A stretch of DNA of 64,000 bases from Clostridia bacterium. GTDB taxonomy: Bacteria > Bacillota_A > Clostridia > Oscillospirales > Acutalibacteraceae. The stretch spans positions 17,871 through 81,870 of the forward strand of contig JAFQKE010000026.1 of assembly GCA_017397065.1 (NCBI GenBank), given 5' to 3'. Below, piece after piece: positions 62,398 to 64,000 of the stretch. Position numbers and translations under genes: made by a program. Under the pieces are notes generated by a model. It made no database searches and was not told where the DNA came from. It saw only the letters and a program-made list of their open reading frames with translations. The first letter of the stretch is position 1, and each line of letters begins with the position of its first letter.

Positions 62398-63777
62398 TTA
62401 CTTAAAAACCTCAAACATATTTTTAATCTGCAGAGCATTGTGCGGTTTATTGGAGGTGCTTGATGTATAAGAGAACACCGCTATTCCGTCTGCCCCTTTA
62501 AGCATTGCATCAACAGTCTGCCTCGCCATAAGATCCGATTCGTAATGCCATTCGGCTTCATCATCACAATTTTCATCCATTCTATATGCGCCAAGCCCCA
62601 CATAAAATTTAAGATTTTTATGTTTAGGAAGCTTTGCCCAAATGCTAAGCAGATATTTGTATCTTGATTTTTTAACCGGATGTCTATATCCGAAATAAAG
62701 CTGTGGAAGTATGTAATCAACATATCCCTCTTTACGCATCCAAAGGGCGATATCCGCATAAAGAAGATTATAATTATCGTGAGAATTATCAAGCGACATA
62801 TTAGCCGCAGGACTAATTCCAAAAACCACCTTTTCACTATGGCAGAGCCTGTAAACCGCCGAAACAAGTGCATTTACATTTGTTCTGCGCCAGTTGGCTA
62901 AGGACAGCGGCCTTGCCGTTTGACTGCGATATGCATTATACTGCTTTGCATCAAAGGATTCTGAAACATTTTCAGGATAAAAGTAATCATCAAAATGGAT
63001 TCCATCCACATCATATTTTTCTAAAATTTCACGAATCCCGTTTAAAATGAGCTGCTGAACATCGGTAGAGCCGGGATTAAAATATATGCCCTTTCCGTGC
63101 TTAATCGCACGGTTGCTGCCATCGGTAAGCCACTCTGCGGCAATGTGACCTGCGGCAAGCTCATCGGGATTTGTGGTTATGTTGCTCACTCGGTATGGGT
63201 TTATCCAAGCGTGAAATTCAAGCCCGTTTTTCTTTGCCGCCCATATCATAATTTTCAATGGGTCATAACCGGGGTCGCCGCCCGGCTTGCCGGTAAGCTG
63301 CATTGCATAGGGAAAATATTTTGATGGGTAAAAAGCATCTGCATTGGCACGAACGTGGCAAAAAACCGCCGTGTACCCCTGCTTTGCAACCTTTCTCATC
63401 ATTGCACCGAATTCCCGTGCGGCCTCTTGCTCAGTCTTTCCCCAAAACGGAAATTCGTAATATGAAACCCAAAGTCCCTTAAATCCCGTTTTGGCAATAA
63501 CCTCTGGAAGCTTCAAATCGGTTTTTGAGGATGTTTTTAAACTACTTTGATTTTTGCTCTCTGCTGAATTTTTATCTGAGTTTTTTGAGGGAATCTTACT
63601 TGACTCAGCACTCTGGTCTTTGCTTTCATCCTTTACAATGCTCTCGGCATAAAGAGAGCTACTCCCACCGCTAAGGAGGGATGAATCAAAAGCACTATTA
63701 TCTTCACCGCACCCTGAAATAAGCAGTAAAGCAAAAATCAAAACAAACAAAACAAAGTTTTTAAAATAAATTTTCAT
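62398..63777 (-). CDS. GHL10-family glycoside hydrolase lipoprotein
   Basis: A 459-residue lipoprotein with lipobox LISGC (Cys23), a Ser/Lys-rich linker to about residue 90 and a GHL10 (DUF187, YngK-type) TIM barrel. Characteristic segments are FKGLWVSYYEFPFWGK, VFCHVRANADAFYPSKYFP, GLEFHAWINPYRVSN and VDGIHFDDYFYPE. YngK-type enzymes act on glycans, possibly peptidoglycan. It lies 30 bases upstream of the amidase fusion on the same strand, so the pair probably works together at the envelope. Confidence 0.9.
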   Translation of the reverse strand: MKIYFKNFVLFVLIFALLLISGCGEDNSAFDSSLLSGGSSSLYAESIVKDESKDQSAESSKIPSKNSDKNSAESKNQSSLKTSSKTDLKLPEVIAKTGFKGLWVSYYEFPFWGKTEQEAAREFGAMMRKVAKQGYTAVFCHVRANADAFYPSKYFPYAMQLTGKPGGDPGYDPLKIMIWAAKKNGLEFHAWINPYRVSNITTNPDELAAGHIAAEWLTDGSNRAIKHGKGIYFNPGSTDVQQLILNGIREILEKYDVDGIHFDDYFYPENVSESFDAKQYNAYRSQTARPLSLANWRRTNVNALVSAVYRLCHSEKVVFGISPAANMSLDNSHDNYNLLYADIALWMRKEGYVDYILPQLYFGYRHPVKKSRYKYLLSIWAKLPKHKNLKFYVGLGAYRMDENCDDEAEWHYESDLMARQTVDAMLKGADGIAVFSYTSSTSNKPHNALQIKNMFEVFK

Positions 63778-64000
63778 ATGCTACTATTTTACCTCTTTTT
63801 TCGACCAAAATCAATATATTTTGCAGATAAAATATACTAAATATCAAAATATATATGCATAGCCAAAGCACTTAAACTTGAACCAGGTTTTGAAACACAT
63901 ATTTTTTGCTCTACTTTGTTTAAATACTCGTAAATCCGTTAGGATTTACTGCGTTTTAGCCTTGTATAACAAAAAATAATGCTATTTACAAAACTCTTCG
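63778..64000. other. AT-rich stretch to the window edge, no gene seen
   Basis: Upstream region of the GHL10 gene. I see no convincing open reading frame or RNA. It presumably holds that gene's promoter. Confidence 0.5.

Overview
The window looks like a chromosomal segment of a low-to-mid GC Gram-positive anaerobe of the Clostridia, most likely a gut Oscillospiraceae/Ruminococcaceae-type bacterium. This is inferred from AAGGAGG-type ribosome binding sites, TTGACA-N17-TAAAAT promoters, a T-box leader, the DUF1385-prmC-recA-recX-rimO-pgsA gene order, lipobox lipoproteins, and a glycyl-radical (oxygen-sensitive) microcompartment. No species assignment was possible from the sequence alone.

Region 1 (1-12.0 kb, + strand) is housekeeping: a histidine kinase tail, a DUF1385 membrane protein, prmC, recA, recX, rimO and pgsA. 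A cysteine-type T-box leader precedes cysE-cysS-trmN6-like, followed by uxaC and mnmA.

Region 2 (12.0-22.3 kb, - strand) is accessory. A 1587-residue secreted DNRLRE/Big2 protein with a C-terminal peptidase-like domain is followed by small secreted, lipid-anchored or hypothetical genes. Five copies of a roughly 230-280 bp mobile-element-like repeat separate them. One unit keeps the last 40 codons of a lost toxin-like protein just upstream of its putative partner gene. I read the cluster as a polymorphic-toxin/immunity-like cassette array shuffled through the repeats.

Region 3 (22.4-31.9 kb) holds carbohydrate and envelope genes: a GH2 beta-galactosidase with an EamA transporter, uppP, a GH78 alpha-L-rhamnosidase, a CHAP-domain secreted protein and a divergent XRE regulator with two clear operator palindromes between them.

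Region 4 (31.9-47.8 kb, - strand) is a complete glycyl-radical-enzyme bacterial microcompartment. It encodes a B12-independent diol dehydratase with its activase, a fuculose/rhamnulose-phosphate-type class II aldolase, CoA-acylating aldehyde dehydrogenase, PduL phosphotransacylase, two alcohol dehydrogenases, PduS- and PduT-like electron-transfer parts, a DeoR regulator and at least eight shell proteins. The likely route is deoxysugar phosphate -> lactaldehyde -> 1,2-propanediol -> propionaldehyde -> propanol plus propionyl-phosphate. The rhamnosidase nearby could supply rhamnose. Two sigma-A-type promoters in the locus share an AACAAGAAAAA motif.

Region 5 (47.9-64 kb) holds a LUD-domain protein, a D,D-carboxypeptidase, glmS and tRNA-Leu(UAA). 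Next come a striking array of eight short hairpins abutting a four-helix-bundle gene, and a GNAT acetyltransferase behind a leader-peptide attenuator. The region ends with a DUF5107/DUF4091 pair, a hemolysin III-like protein, and two cell-wall/glycan enzymes, a GHL-like/amidase fusion and a GHL10 lipoprotein. Two further families of small inverted-repeat elements are scattered through the accessory regions and inside the microcompartment operon.
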